Shown here: positions 39,841-49,191 of the stretch, one piece after another
Layout: each line of letters begins with the position of its first letter
Position numbering within the stretch: the first letter of the stretch is position 1
DNA from: Nocardia kruczakiae NBRC 101016
Lineage (GTDB): Bacteria; Actinomycetota; Actinomycetes; Mycobacteriales; Mycobacteriaceae
Direction: 5' to 3'
Assembly: GCF_001612965.1 (NCBI RefSeq)
Contig: NZ_BDBL01000023.1
Span: 62,001 to 126,000 of the forward strand
DNA: 64,000 nt
Program-made: the position numbers and the translations under genes
The notes under the pieces: model-generated
The model's input: only the letters and a program-made list of their open reading frames with translations
Databases searched by the model: none
Told to the model about the DNA's origin: nothing

Positions 39841-41043
39841 GTGACCGTCGCAGCTCCCTTCGATCTGATCGTCGTCGGCTCCGGATTCTTCGGGCTGACC
39901 GTTGCCGAACGCACCGCCAACCTGCTGGGTAAGCGGGTGCTCGTGATCGAGCGCCGCTACCACTTGGGCGGTAACGCGTATTCGGAGGCGGACCCTGAAA
40001 CCGGAATCGAAATCCACAAGTACGGTGCCCACCTGTTCCACACCTCCAACAAGCGAGTGTGGGATTACGTCAATCAGTTCACCGAGTTCACCGGTTACCA
40101 GCATCGGGTCTTCGCGATGCACAAGGGGCAGGCCTACCAGTTCCCGATGGGTCTGGGGCTGATCTCGCAGTTCTTCGGACGCTATTTCGGTCCCGAGGAG
40201 GCGCGCGCGCTCATCGCGGAGCAGTCCGCCGAGATCGACACCAAAGACGCCACGAATCTCGAGGAAAAGGCGATTTCGCTGATCGGCCGCCCGCTGTACG
40301 AGGCGTTCGTCCGCGATTACACCGCCAAGCAGTGGCAGACCGACCCCAAGGAACTGCCCGCCGGCAATATCACCCGGCTGCCCGTGCGATACACCTTCGA
40401 CAATCGCTATTTCAACGACACCTACGAGGGTCTACCGGCCAACGGTTACACCGCCTGGCTGGAGAAGATGGCCGAATCGGATCTGATCGAGGTGCGCCTG
40501 AATACCGATTGGTTCGAGGTTCGCGACGAAATCCGCGCGCAGAATCCGGACGCGCCCGTCGTCTACACCGGCCCGCTGGACCGCTACTTCGACTACAGCG
40601 AGGGCGAGCTGGGCTGGCGCACCATCGATTTCGAGACCGAAGTGCTCGAGACCGGCGACTTCCAGGGCACCTCGGTGATGAACTACAACGATGCCGATGT
40701 GCCGTTCACCCGCATCATCGAGCCGCGCCATTTCCACCCGGAACGGGACAGCTACCCGGAGGACAAAACCGTGATCATGCGCGAATTCTCCCGCTTCGCG
40801 CAGACCGGCGACGAGCCGTACTACCCGATCAACACCCCGGAGGACCGCGCCAAACTGCTCGCCTACCGCGAGCGGGCGAAGAACGAAACCGCCACGGCCA
40901 AGGTGATTTTCGGCGGTCGTCTGGGCACATACCAGTATCTCGACATGCATATGGCCATCGGCAGCGCGCTGAGCACCTTCGACAACGTGCTGCGCCCGCA
41001 TCTGGAATCCGGCGCGCCGCTCACGGCCGGCGATTCCGAGTAA
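39841..41043 (+). CDS. glf: UDP-galactopyranose mutase
   Basis: The 400-residue flavoenzyme interconverts UDP-galactopyranose and UDP-galactofuranose, the donor for cell-wall galactan. It begins with the FAD-binding Rossmann segment IVVGSGFFGLTVAERTA and includes the family blocks RRYHLGGNAYSE, YGAHLFHTSNKRVWDY, DYTAKQWQTDPKEL and GRLGTYQYLDMHMAIG. Length is as in M. tuberculosis Glf. It is the first gene of the glf-glfT2-PAP2-ubiA-aftB operon and is followed 37 bp later by glfT2. Confidence 0.97.
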   Translation: MTVAAPFDLIVVGSGFFGLTVAERTANLLGKRVLVIERRYHLGGNAYSEADPETGIEIHKYGAHLFHTSNKRVWDYVNQFTEFTGYQHRVFAMHKGQAYQFPMGLGLISQFFGRYFGPEEARALIAEQSAEIDTKDATNLEEKAISLIGRPLYEAFVRDYTAKQWQTDPKELPAGNITRLPVRYTFDNRYFNDTYEGLPANGYTAWLEKMAESDLIEVRLNTDWFEVRDEIRAQNPDAPVVYTGPLDRYFDYSEGELGWRTIDFETEVLETGDFQGTSVMNYNDADVPFTRIIEPRHFHPERDSYPEDKTVIMREFSRFAQTGDEPYYPINTPEDRAKLLAYRERAKNETATAKVIFGGRLGTYQYLDMHMAIGSALSTFDNVLRPHLESGAPLTAGDSE

Positions 41044-41080
41044 TGTGCCACCGGCCCGTACCGCGGATGCAGGAAGTGAA

Positions 41081-43036
41081 ATGACCGCACAAGTGACCCT
41101 CGAGGATATGAGCACCGAGACCCGCGCGAAATCCCTGCTGCAGCGCATCATTCTGCCGCGCCCCGGCGAGCCGCTGGATGTGCGGACGCTGTATCTGGAG
41201 GAATCGGCGACGAACGCTCGGCGCGCCCACGCTCCCACGCGCACCTCGCTGTCCATCGGCGCCGAATCCGAAGTGTCGTTCTGCACCTATTTCAACGCGG
41301 TGCCGGCCAGTTACTGGCGGCGCTGGACCATTCTGGAATCGGTGGTGCTGCGCCTGGACCTGTCCGGGCACGGCCGGGTGGACGTCTACCGCTCCAAGGC
41401 CGACGGCTCCCGAATCCATGTGCGCGGTAACGAATTCGCCACCACCGCGGCGGGCCGTGAATCGCTCACCGCACCGGCCGATGTGACCACCGTCGAATTC
41501 GAGGTCGAGTTGGCGCCGTTCGAGGACGGCGGCTGGATCTGGTTCGACATCACCACCGATTCCGCGGTCGAATTGCGCAGCGGTGGTTGGTACGCGCCGA
41601 TCGAGGCGCCCGGTGAGGGCAGTATCGCGGTGGGCATGCCGACCTTCAACCGGCCCACCGACTGTGTGAACACCCTCGCGGCCCTCGGTTCCGATCCGCT
41701 GGTGCTGGAGAAGATCAAGGCCGTGATCATTCCCGATCAGGGCAATCGCAAGGCCGTCGACGAACCCGGATTCGCCGAGGCGGCCGCGGTTCTCGGCGAT
41801 CGGCTCGCGATTCACGATCAGCCGAATCTCGGTGGTTCCGGCGGTTACAGCCGCGTCATGTACGAGGCGCTGAAAACCACGGACGCGCAATACATCGTCT
41901 ACATGGACGACGATATCGAGATCGAGCCGGACTGCATTCTGCGCGCACTGGCCTTCGCCCGTTTCTCCCGCACCCCCACGCTGGTGGGCGGGCAGATGCT
42001 GAATCTGCAGGAGCGCTCGCATCTGCACACCATGGGCGAGGTGGTCGACCGCGGAATCTGGATGTGGACCGCGGCGCCGAATGTCGAATACGACCACGAT
42101 TTCTCGAAATATCCGCTGCGCGACCGCGACAATTCCAAACTGCTGCACCGGCGCATCGATGTCGATTTCAACGGCTGGTGGACCTGCGTGATCCCGCGCG
42201 TGGTGGCCGAGCAGATCGGGCAGCCGCTGCCGCTTTTCCTGAAGTGGGACGACGTGGAATACGGGCTGCGCGCCCGGGCGGCCGGATATCCGACGGTCAC
42301 GCTGCCGGGTGCGGCGGTGTGGCATATGGCGTGGAGCGACAAGGACGACGCCATCGACTGGCAGGCCTATTTCCACCTGCGCAATCGCCTGGTGGTCGCG
42401 GCCCTGCACCTCGGCAACGACGGCCGCCCGATGATCGTGAACACGGTCAAGGCGACGCTGAAACATCTGCTGTGCCTGGAATATTCGACGGTCGCCATTC
42501 AGAACCAGGCGATCCGCGATTTCCTCGCCGGGCCGGACAAGCTGTTCGAACTGCTGCCCACCGCCCTGGGGCAGGTCGCCGCGATGCGCAAAGAATTCCC
42601 CGACGCGGTGATCGTCGGCTCCTCGACGGATCTGCCGCTGCCCAGCGGCGCCGATGTGGGTGCGGTCGGTGAACCGTCGAATCCGCTGGCGAAGGTCGTG
42701 CGGCTCGGCAAGGGCGTGGTGCACAACCTGCGCAAAGCCAAGACCGAACATCACGACCGCCCGCAGTTGAACGTCCCGACCCTGGACGCGCGTTGGTTCC
42801 TGCTCTCGCAGGTCGACGGGGTTACCGTGACCACAGCCGACGGGCGTGGTGTGGTGTACCGCAAGCGTGATCCGCGTCAGGCCCGGGAGCTGTTCGCCGA
42901 GGCGATGCGGCTGCGCCGGGAACTGGCCGCCCGATTCCCGGAGCTGCGGGAGCGGTACCGTGCCGCACACGCCCGCTTGACCAGCACCGCGGCGTGGGAG
43001 AACGCGTTCGGAATCAACACTAGTGAGGACAAATGA
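41081..43036 (+). CDS. glfT2: Galactofuranosyltransferase GlfT2
   Basis: The 651-residue GT-A transferase polymerises galactofuranose with alternating beta-1,5 and beta-1,6 links on the lipid-bound galactan primer, at the cytosolic face. The N-terminal beta-barrel is followed by the GT-A domain with the metal-binding DDD in YMDDDIEIEPD (about residues 280-290), WDDVEYGLRA and a conserved His in AVWHMAW. Length matches Rv3808c. ATG 41081 is preceded by AGGAAG at about 5 nt; GTG 41045 is less likely. The TGA overlaps the ATG of the next gene. Confidence 0.96.
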   Translation: MTAQVTLEDMSTETRAKSLLQRIILPRPGEPLDVRTLYLEESATNARRAHAPTRTSLSIGAESEVSFCTYFNAVPASYWRRWTILESVVLRLDLSGHGRVDVYRSKADGSRIHVRGNEFATTAAGRESLTAPADVTTVEFEVELAPFEDGGWIWFDITTDSAVELRSGGWYAPIEAPGEGSIAVGMPTFNRPTDCVNTLAALGSDPLVLEKIKAVIIPDQGNRKAVDEPGFAEAAAVLGDRLAIHDQPNLGGSGGYSRVMYEALKTTDAQYIVYMDDDIEIEPDCILRALAFARFSRTPTLVGGQMLNLQERSHLHTMGEVVDRGIWMWTAAPNVEYDHDFSKYPLRDRDNSKLLHRRIDVDFNGWWTCVIPRVVAEQIGQPLPLFLKWDDVEYGLRARAAGYPTVTLPGAAVWHMAWSDKDDAIDWQAYFHLRNRLVVAALHLGNDGRPMIVNTVKATLKHLLCLEYSTVAIQNQAIRDFLAGPDKLFELLPTALGQVAAMRKEFPDAVIVGSSTDLPLPSGADVGAVGEPSNPLAKVVRLGKGVVHNLRKAKTEHHDRPQLNVPTLDARWFLLSQVDGVTVTTADGRGVVYRKRDPRQARELFAEAMRLRRELAARFPELRERYRAAHARLTSTAAWENAFGINTSEDK

Positions 43037-43632
43037 CCGTCCCAGCCTCCTCCGATCCGGCAGGCGCCCCGCATCTGCAGGTGGTGGCGGACCCCGAGGT
43101 CTCCAAGCCCGCGGAGGTCAAGATCCTCAACGCGGTGCAGGGCGCGATCGGCACGCCGCCGGTGATCAAGGCGGCGCGCGGGATGTCGCACTTCGGTGAG
43201 CACGCGCTCGGCTGGATGGCCGTCGGAGCCGCCGGTGCGCTGGTCGACAAGTCCCGCAGGCGCCAGTGGGCCGGAGTCGCGGTCGGCGCCTTCGGGGCGC
43301 ACGCCGCCTCGGTCGTCATCAAGCGCATCGTCCGGCGCCCGCGCCCACACGACCCATCGGTGCAGGTCAACGTATCGACGCCGAGCAAACTGAGCTTTCC
43401 GTCCTCGCACGCCACCTCCACGACGGCGGCGGCCGTGTTGCTCGGGAAGTTGACCGGGCTACCCTTGCCTGCGGTGCTCGTGCCGCCGATGCTGCTCTCC
43501 CGGGTCGTTCTGGGAGTGCACTATCCCTCCGACGTGCTCGCCGGATCCGCTCTGGGTGCGGCATCCGCCGCAGCCGTGCTAGCCGCCGAAAAGAGATTCG
43601 CCAGTGACCGCACAGGAAAGAACCCTCGCTGA
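43033..43632 (+). CDS. PAP2-family phosphatase (Rv3807c-like, decaprenylphosphoryl-phosphoribose pathway)
   Basis: The 199-residue membrane protein has the PAP2 triad of motifs: KRIVRRPRP, FPSSHATS and SRVVLGVHYPSDV. In M. tuberculosis the homologue between glfT2 and ubiA is the proposed phosphatase that converts decaprenylphosphoryl-5-phosphoribose to decaprenylphosphoryl ribose, on the path to the arabinose donor. The role is assigned by position and family. It overlaps glfT2 by 4 nt (ATGA). Confidence 0.88.
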   Translation: MTVPASSDPAGAPHLQVVADPEVSKPAEVKILNAVQGAIGTPPVIKAARGMSHFGEHALGWMAVGAAGALVDKSRRRQWAGVAVGAFGAHAASVVIKRIVRRPRPHDPSVQVNVSTPSKLSFPSSHATSTTAAAVLLGKLTGLPLPAVLVPPMLLSRVVLGVHYPSDVLAGSALGAASAAAVLAAEKRFASDRTGKNPR

Positions 43633-43633
43633 T

Positions 43634-44581
43634 ATGAGTGAAGAGCCGACCGGCACCGACCTCGACGAAGCCGTCCTGAAGGGTCCGCCGAAGACGCTGG
43701 CCGGCGGAATCGTCAAGGCGGTGCGGCCACGGCAGTGGGTGAAGAACGTCCTCGTGCTGGCGGCGCCGCTGGCCGCCGGTAAGGACGCGGCCTCCGGTGC
43801 GTACGTGCTGGCGGATGCGACCGTGGTCGCCCATATCGCGATCGCGTTCGTCGTGTTCTGCATGGCGGCCTCGGGTATCTACCTGGTCAACGACGCGCTC
43901 GACGTCGAGGCGGACCGCGCCCACCCCACCAAGCGGTTCCGGCCCATCGCGGCCGGCATCGTGCCGGTGAACCTGGCGTACTCGCTCTCGGCGGTGCTGC
44001 TGGTCGGCTCGATCGCGGGCTCGTTCCTGGCGTCCTGGCATCTGGCCGTCGTGATGGCGGTCTACATCGGCATTCAGCTGGCCTACTGCTTCGGCCTGAA
44101 ACACCAAGCGGTGCTCGACATCTGCATCGTGTCCTCGGGCTTCCTGCTGCGCGCGGTCGCCGGCGGCGCGGCCGCCGATATCCGGCTCTCGCAGTGGTTC
44201 CTGCTGATCATGGCCTTCGGCTCGCTGTTCATGGCGGCGGGTAAGCGCTACGCGGAGTTGAAGATCGCGCTCGACACCGGCGCCAAGATCCGCAAGTCGC
44301 TGCAGTACTACACACCCACCTACCTGCGCTTCATCTGGACCCTGTCGGCCACCGCAGTGGTGGTCTTCTACGGGCTGTGGGCCTTCGAAACCGATCACAA
44401 GCACACCCAGTGGTTCGCGATCTCGATGATCCCGTTTACCATCGCAGTCCTGCGCTACGCGGTCGACGTCGATGGCGGCGAGGCCGGGGAACCCGAAGAG
44501 ATCGCGCTGGGGGATCGCATATTGCAGCTCCTGGCCATCGCCTGGATCGGAGCGGTAGGTGTCGCTGTCTATCTCACCTGA
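43634..44581 (+). CDS. ubiA: Decaprenyl-phosphate phosphoribosyltransferase
   Basis: The 315-residue UbiA-superfamily membrane enzyme transfers phosphoribose from PRPP to decaprenyl phosphate, the first committed step to the arabinose donor DPA. It carries the first Asp-rich motif (NDALDVEADRAHPTKRFRPIAAG, split here) and the second region GKRYAELKIALDTGAKIRKS. It is close to Rv3806c throughout. The ATG at 43634 (MSEEPTG) matches the M. tuberculosis start; GTG 43604 would overlap the PAP2 gene. About nine helices are visible. Confidence 0.95.
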   Translation: MSEEPTGTDLDEAVLKGPPKTLAGGIVKAVRPRQWVKNVLVLAAPLAAGKDAASGAYVLADATVVAHIAIAFVVFCMAASGIYLVNDALDVEADRAHPTKRFRPIAAGIVPVNLAYSLSAVLLVGSIAGSFLASWHLAVVMAVYIGIQLAYCFGLKHQAVLDICIVSSGFLLRAVAGGAAADIRLSQWFLLIMAFGSLFMAAGKRYAELKIALDTGAKIRKSLQYYTPTYLRFIWTLSATAVVVFYGLWAFETDHKHTQWFAISMIPFTIAVLRYAVDVDGGEAGEPEEIALGDRILQLLAIAWIGAVGVAVYLT

Positions 44582-46544
44582 CGAGATGCTGGTAGCGGGA
44601 GACGAACACGGGGAGGGGGCAGACGCGGAGTCGTCCGATCGCGCACTACAGCGCGACGGCGATGCCGCGCGCCGCTTTTCGGTGCTCTCCCGCACGGTAT
44701 TCGTCGGTGGGGTGCTCGTCACCGTCGCGTTGTTCGGAATCGGTGCCTGGCAACGGCGCTGGATCGCCGACGACGGCCTGATCGTCCTGCGCACTGTGCG
44801 CAATCTGCTGGCCGGAAACGGCCCGGTCTTCAACGCCGGCGAGCGGGTGGAGACCAACACCAGCGCGGCCTGGACCTATGTGATCTGGTTCTTCAGCTGG
44901 ATCAGCGAAGCCCGGCTCGAATACGTCAGTCTGGCTGTCGCGCTGACCCTTTCGCTGCTGGCCGTCGTCTTCGCCATGATGGGTTCGGCGCGGTTGTGGC
45001 GCCCGTTCACCGCCACCGCGCCGACGCTGCTGTTGCCCGCCGGTGCGCTGGTCTACATCGCCGTGCCGCCGGCTCGCGACTATGCCACCTCGGGCCTGGA
45101 GAACTGCCTGGTCATCTTCTGGCTCGGCGTGCTGTGGTGGTTGCTGCTGCGCTGGAGCCAGGACGAGAAGCCCGGCCTGGCACAACTTCTCGTGGCCGGC
45201 TTCTGGGCCGGTCTGTGCTGGGTGGTCCGGCCGGAGATGACCGTCATCGGCGGTCTGGCCCTGCTCATGCTGTTCTTCGCGCCGGTGCCGCGTACCCGGT
45301 TGCGCCCGCTGCTGATTCGCGCGCTGCTGGTGGCGGTCGGCGGCGCGGTGCCGGTCGGCTATCAGATCTGGCGCATGGGCTATTACGGCCTGCCCTATCC
45401 GAACACCGCGGTGGCCAAGGAGGCCGGCGGCGCGAAATGGGGTCAGGGCCTGAAATATCTGTGGGATCTACTCGGCCCGTACTACCTGTGGATTCCGCTG
45501 CTGATCCTCGTCGTGGTGGCCGCGGTGCTGCTGCGCGGCAGACGCCACCGGACGACCGGCGCCGCCGTTGCCGCCGATGCCGGGCGATGGGTCCGGCTGC
45601 GGCGGTGGCTGCGCTCCCCGGCCGCGGTGGTGACCCTGATGGTCGGCGGCGGCCTGCTGCTCGTGCTGTTCAACATGCGGGTCGGCGGCGACTTCATGCA
45701 CGGCCGCATGCTGCTGCCGCAGCTGTTCTGCCTGCTGCTGCCGGTGTCGGTGCTGCCGGTCCGGTTGCCGGTCGGCGAACGTTCCGCATGGCTGCGGTGG
45801 TCGTTCGCCGTGCCGCTGATCGCCTGGGCGGGGACGGTCGGCTGGGCGCTGTTCGCGGCCAACACGACCGCCGACACCTCGGGCGGGCAGATCAGCGCCT
45901 CGGGCATCGTGGACGAGCGGATCTACTACGTCCTCAACAGCGGGCACGACCATCCGGTACTGGCCGAGGACTATCTGGACTACCCGCGCATGCGGGCGAT
46001 GCTGCAGGACATCGCCGCCACGCCGGACGGCGGACTGTTGATCAACTCGCCGTCGTTCATGATGTGGTACGTCGCGCCGCCGCCGCTGCCGATTCCGCCC
46101 GGCGGGTACGGGCACACCGTCTACTTCCTCAACCTGGGCATGACCAGCATGAACGTGCCGTTGAGCGTACGCGTCATCGATCAGGAGGGCCTGGCCTATC
46201 CGCTGGCCGCCCATACCGACCGGCTGGCCGACGGACGTATCGGACACGACAAGAACCTGTATCCCGACTGGGTGGTCGTCGATACCGGTATGGTCGACCA
46301 GCATCCGTGGATGCCGTGGTTCCTCGACGAGAAGTGGGTACGGCAGGCGCGGACCGCGCTGTCGTGCCCGGCCACCCAGGACCTGCTGGCCTCCTATCGA
46401 GCGCCGCTGACCCGGGATCGGTTCAAGCACAACATTATCCAGTCGCTGCATTTCGCGAAGTACCGCATCGACCGGGTGCCGAAATACGAGATCCAGCGAT
46501 GCCACCTGGTGGACCCGACGACACCGCCTCCGGTGCCGAACTAG
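44559..46544 (+). CDS. aftB: Terminal beta-(1->2)-arabinofuranosyltransferase
   Basis: The 661-residue GT-C glycosyltransferase adds the terminal beta-1,2-arabinofuranose residues of arabinogalactan and arabinan, using decaprenylphosphoryl arabinose outside the membrane. The first extracellular loop holds the catalytic RRWIADDGLIVLRTVRNLLAGNGPVFN segment with the DD pair, as in Rv3805c, and the C-terminal part ends with FAKYRIDRVPKYEIQRC. GTG 44559 has GGAG about 6 nt upstream and overlaps ubiA by 23 nt; ATG 44586 is the alternative. About ten helices are visible. It ends the galactan/arabinan operon. Confidence 0.94.
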   Translation: MSLSISPDEMLVAGDEHGEGADAESSDRALQRDGDAARRFSVLSRTVFVGGVLVTVALFGIGAWQRRWIADDGLIVLRTVRNLLAGNGPVFNAGERVETNTSAAWTYVIWFFSWISEARLEYVSLAVALTLSLLAVVFAMMGSARLWRPFTATAPTLLLPAGALVYIAVPPARDYATSGLENCLVIFWLGVLWWLLLRWSQDEKPGLAQLLVAGFWAGLCWVVRPEMTVIGGLALLMLFFAPVPRTRLRPLLIRALLVAVGGAVPVGYQIWRMGYYGLPYPNTAVAKEAGGAKWGQGLKYLWDLLGPYYLWIPLLILVVVAAVLLRGRRHRTTGAAVAADAGRWVRLRRWLRSPAAVVTLMVGGGLLLVLFNMRVGGDFMHGRMLLPQLFCLLLPVSVLPVRLPVGERSAWLRWSFAVPLIAWAGTVGWALFAANTTADTSGGQISASGIVDERIYYVLNSGHDHPVLAEDYLDYPRMRAMLQDIAATPDGGLLINSPSFMMWYVAPPPLPIPPGGYGHTVYFLNLGMTSMNVPLSVRVIDQEGLAYPLAAHTDRLADGRIGHDKNLYPDWVVVDTGMVDQHPWMPWFLDEKWVRQARTALSCPATQDLLASYRAPLTRDRFKHNIIQSLHFAKYRIDRVPKYEIQRCHLVDPTTPPPVPN

Positions 46545-46597
46545 ACCGCCGACGGCAACGAAGAAGTCGTGTATTAGTCTCGGTTTGATAACGCCGA

Positions 46598-46617
46598 CGT
46601 ATCGATTTCACGATACG
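46598..46617. promoter_or_regulatory. Inverted repeat upstream of the first mycolyltransferase gene
   Basis: CGTATCG and CGATACG pair around a 6-nt loop in the aftB to mycolyltransferase gap. A TTGATA hexamer (46585-46590) just upstream suggests a promoter, so the repeat may be an operator. Confidence 0.4.
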
Positions 46618-46727
46618 CTCGGTGACGGACGTCCGTCGGGGGCGCATCTCGGTATGCGCACGGGTGATCATTCGCAGAGAAGAACAGCGGTCGGACGGGC
46701 CGCGCTACGGGAAAGGCCGGACAGGGT

Positions 46728-47837
46728 ATGCGAGGCGTGACTGTGCGATGGGTGCAGCAGAGACGTCGGAGACGGTCGCAGCAGCCGTCGGCGCCTCATC
46801 GAACCGGATGGCTCAAGCGGTCCGCGGTGGGCGTTGCCTTGGCGACGTTGCTGCCGTTCGGGGTGTCGGTGGCAGAGGCCGGACATGCGGCCGCGGCGTT
46901 CAATCCGACGGGTATCGACTTCTGGGTCGATTCGTCGATGGGCCCGATCAAGTCGCGCATCTTCCGTGCGGCCGACGGCAGCACCGGACGGGTGGTGTAC
47001 GCCCTCGACGGTATGCGCGCCCAGGGCGACATCAGCGGCTGGGAGAAGGAAACCAACATCATCCCGGCGTTGGTGAACGCCAACATCAACGTGGTGATGC
47101 CGGTCGGCGGTCCGTCGAGCTTCTACGCCGACTGGAACGCGCCGAGCAACTTCTTCGGAATCGATACCGGTTCGGTCGGCTCCTCCGGCTCGGCCTCGAC
47201 CGGCTCCGCGATGACCGGTTCCTCGAACTACAACGAGACGCTGGGCAAGGTCAACACCTACAAGTGGGAAAGCTTCCTCACCCAGGACCTGCCCAACGCC
47301 CTGAGCGCGCGGATGGGCTTCAGTTCGCACCGCAACGGCGTCTTCGGCCTGTCGATGGGTGGTAGCGCCGCCCTGACGCTCGCCGCGTATCACCCGGACC
47401 AGTTCAGCTACGCCGGCTCGTTCTCGGGCTACCTGAACATCTCGGCGCCGGGTATGCGTGAGGCCATGCGCGTGGCGATGCTGAGCGCCGGCGGGTACAA
47501 CATCGACGCGATGGCACCGCCGTGGGGCCCGCAGTGGTTGCGGATGGATCCGTTCGTGTTCGCACCGCGGTTGAAGGCCAACAACACTCGACTGTGGGTC
47601 GCGGCCGGCAGCGGCATTCCGTCGCCGCAGGACGCGGTCGCCCCGCTCGACATCATCCAGGGATCGCCGCTGGAGGCCTTGGCGCTGGCCAACACCCGCG
47701 CCTTCCAGGTGCGCATGATGACCCTGGGCGCCGGCAACGTCACCTACGACTTCCCGAACGTCGGTGTGCACAACTGGCACAACTGGGAGGACGAGGTCTA
47801 CCGGATGCTCCCGGATATGTCGGCCAATATCGGCTGA
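46728..47837 (+). CDS. Mycolyltransferase (antigen 85 family), copy 1
   Basis: The 369-residue secreted esterase-fold enzyme transfers mycolic acids from trehalose monomycolate to arabinogalactan or trehalose. The signal sequence ends near AGHAAAA (about residue 56). The catalytic triad is visible: Ser209 in GLSMGG, Glu316 in PLEALALANTRAF, and His348 in GVHNWHNW. The family motif MPVGGPSSFYADWN is present. A Ser/Gly/Thr-rich insertion (about residues 148-165) before KWESFLTQDL is absent from antigen 85. It corresponds in position to fbpA (Rv3804c). No strong Shine-Dalgarno precedes the ATG. Confidence 0.92.
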   Translation: MRGVTVRWVQQRRRRRSQQPSAPHRTGWLKRSAVGVALATLLPFGVSVAEAGHAAAAFNPTGIDFWVDSSMGPIKSRIFRAADGSTGRVVYALDGMRAQGDISGWEKETNIIPALVNANINVVMPVGGPSSFYADWNAPSNFFGIDTGSVGSSGSASTGSAMTGSSNYNETLGKVNTYKWESFLTQDLPNALSARMGFSSHRNGVFGLSMGGSAALTLAAYHPDQFSYAGSFSGYLNISAPGMREAMRVAMLSAGGYNIDAMAPPWGPQWLRMDPFVFAPRLKANNTRLWVAAGSGIPSPQDAVAPLDIIQGSPLEALALANTRAFQVRMMTLGAGNVTYDFPNVGVHNWHNWEDEVYRMLPDMSANIG

Positions 47838-47851
47838 TCTCAGCACGACTC

Positions 47852-47885
47852 GCAGCCCCGCGGCGGACTTCCGCTGCGGGGCTGC
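47852..47885 (+). terminator. Hairpin terminator after mycolyltransferase 1
   Basis: A 10-bp perfect stem (GCAGCCCCGC with GCGGGGCTGC) continues after one mismatch with GCGGA/TCCGC. It lies 15 bp after the stop codon. It separates this gene from the next. Confidence 0.8.
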
Positions 47886-48108
47886 GTCGTATCCGGGATG
47901 TGTGCCGCAGATCACCTTTCGGACTATTTCCGTGTTGAATCATTTGGTCGCGCTACCGGATCACCGATACTCGATTGGTATCGAAGAATCCTCAGTACAG
48001 CGGCGAGTGCCTTCGCCGGAACGCTTTGTCTGTGTTGTCCGGAATGAGCGGTGGCTCGTGCGGTGTGGGATCGGGTGCGACCGCCGCTTCAGGTGAAAGG
48101 TCGTGTCG

Positions 48109-49191
48109 ATGCGATTTGCGCACAGGAAGCCGTCACTCGGAGGTAGGTCCGGTTCGTGGCTCAGGCGCTCGGCGCTGGGCATGGCATTGGCACTGTTGCT
48201 CCCGCTGGGAGTTTCGGTTCTCGGCAACGGCGCGAGCGCGTCCGCGGCATTCGATCCGTCGGGGTTCGACTTCTGGGTGGATTCCCCGGTCATGGGTGGG
48301 GTCAAGTCCCGGGTTTTCCGGGCGAAGGATGGCAACACCGATCGCGTGGTCTACGCGCTCGACGGTTTGCGGGCACCTCAGACACTCAACGGCTGGGAGA
48401 TCGAGACGAATGTCGCCCAGGTCCTGACCGACTGGAATATCAACGTCGTGATGCCGGTCGGCGGCCAATCCAGTTTCTACGCGGACTGGAATGCGCCCAG
48501 CTCGTTCTTCGGCGTCCCGCCGGGCAATTTCGGTTCGGTCAACTCCGGATCCGGTGCGACCGAAACATTCCTGGGTGGGCCGGGGAAGGACTATCGCTAC
48601 GACTGGGAGACGTTCCTGACCGTTCAGTTGCGCAGTGCCCTGCGGGATCGGCTCGGCTTCCGGGGGAGTCGCAACGGCGCCTTCGGATTGTCGATGGGCG
48701 GTAGCGCCGCGTTGACGTTGGCGGCGTATCACCCGGACCAGTTCAGCTTCGCCGGATCGTTCTCGGGATATCTGAACAATTCCGCCCCCGGTATGCGCGA
48801 GGCGATTCGGATGGCGATGATCGACGCCGGTGGTTACAACGTCGATTCGATGGCTCCGCCGTGGGGCCCGCAGTGGCTGCGGATGGATCCCTTCGTCTTC
48901 GCTCCCCGCTTGATCGCCGACAACACCCGGCTCTGGATCGCCGCCGGCAGCGGTGTGCCGTCCCAGGAGGACTTGGGCCTGCCACTACCGGCGGCGGCCG
49001 ACCACATCATGCGCGGTGCGCCGCTGGAGGTGCTGGCCTTGGCGAATACCCGTGCCTTCCAGGTGCGGATGATGACGCTGGGCGCGACCAACGTGGTGTA
49101 TTCGTTCCCGAATGTCGGTGTGCACGACTGGTTCAACTGGCAGGCCGAGGTATACCGGATGATTCCGGACCTTTCGGCGAATATCGGCTGA
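48109..49191 (+). CDS. Mycolyltransferase (antigen 85 family), copy 2
   Basis: The 360-residue enzyme is a close paralogue of copy 1, with the identical stretch APPWGPQWLRMDPFVFAPRL. It has a signal sequence ending near GASASA. The triad is Ser195 (GLSMGG), Glu307 (PLEVLALANTRAF) and His339 (GVHDWFNW). The insertion before YDWETFLT is shorter and of different sequence from that in copy 1. ATG 48109 has GAAAGG at 8 nt; GTG 48103 would be too close. Copies 1 and 2 likely arose by tandem duplication. Confidence 0.92.
   Translation: MRFAHRKPSLGGRSGSWLRRSALGMALALLLPLGVSVLGNGASASAAFDPSGFDFWVDSPVMGGVKSRVFRAKDGNTDRVVYALDGLRAPQTLNGWEIETNVAQVLTDWNINVVMPVGGQSSFYADWNAPSSFFGVPPGNFGSVNSGSGATETFLGGPGKDYRYDWETFLTVQLRSALRDRLGFRGSRNGAFGLSMGGSAALTLAAYHPDQFSFAGSFSGYLNNSAPGMREAIRMAMIDAGGYNVDSMAPPWGPQWLRMDPFVFAPRLIADNTRLWIAAGSGVPSQEDLGLPLPAAADHIMRGAPLEVLALANTRAFQVRMMTLGATNVVYSFPNVGVHDWFNWQAEVYRMIPDLSANIG

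Noticed and set aside
41021..42970. Open frame antisense to glfT2
   Set aside because: No recognisable domain; shadow of a conserved gene.
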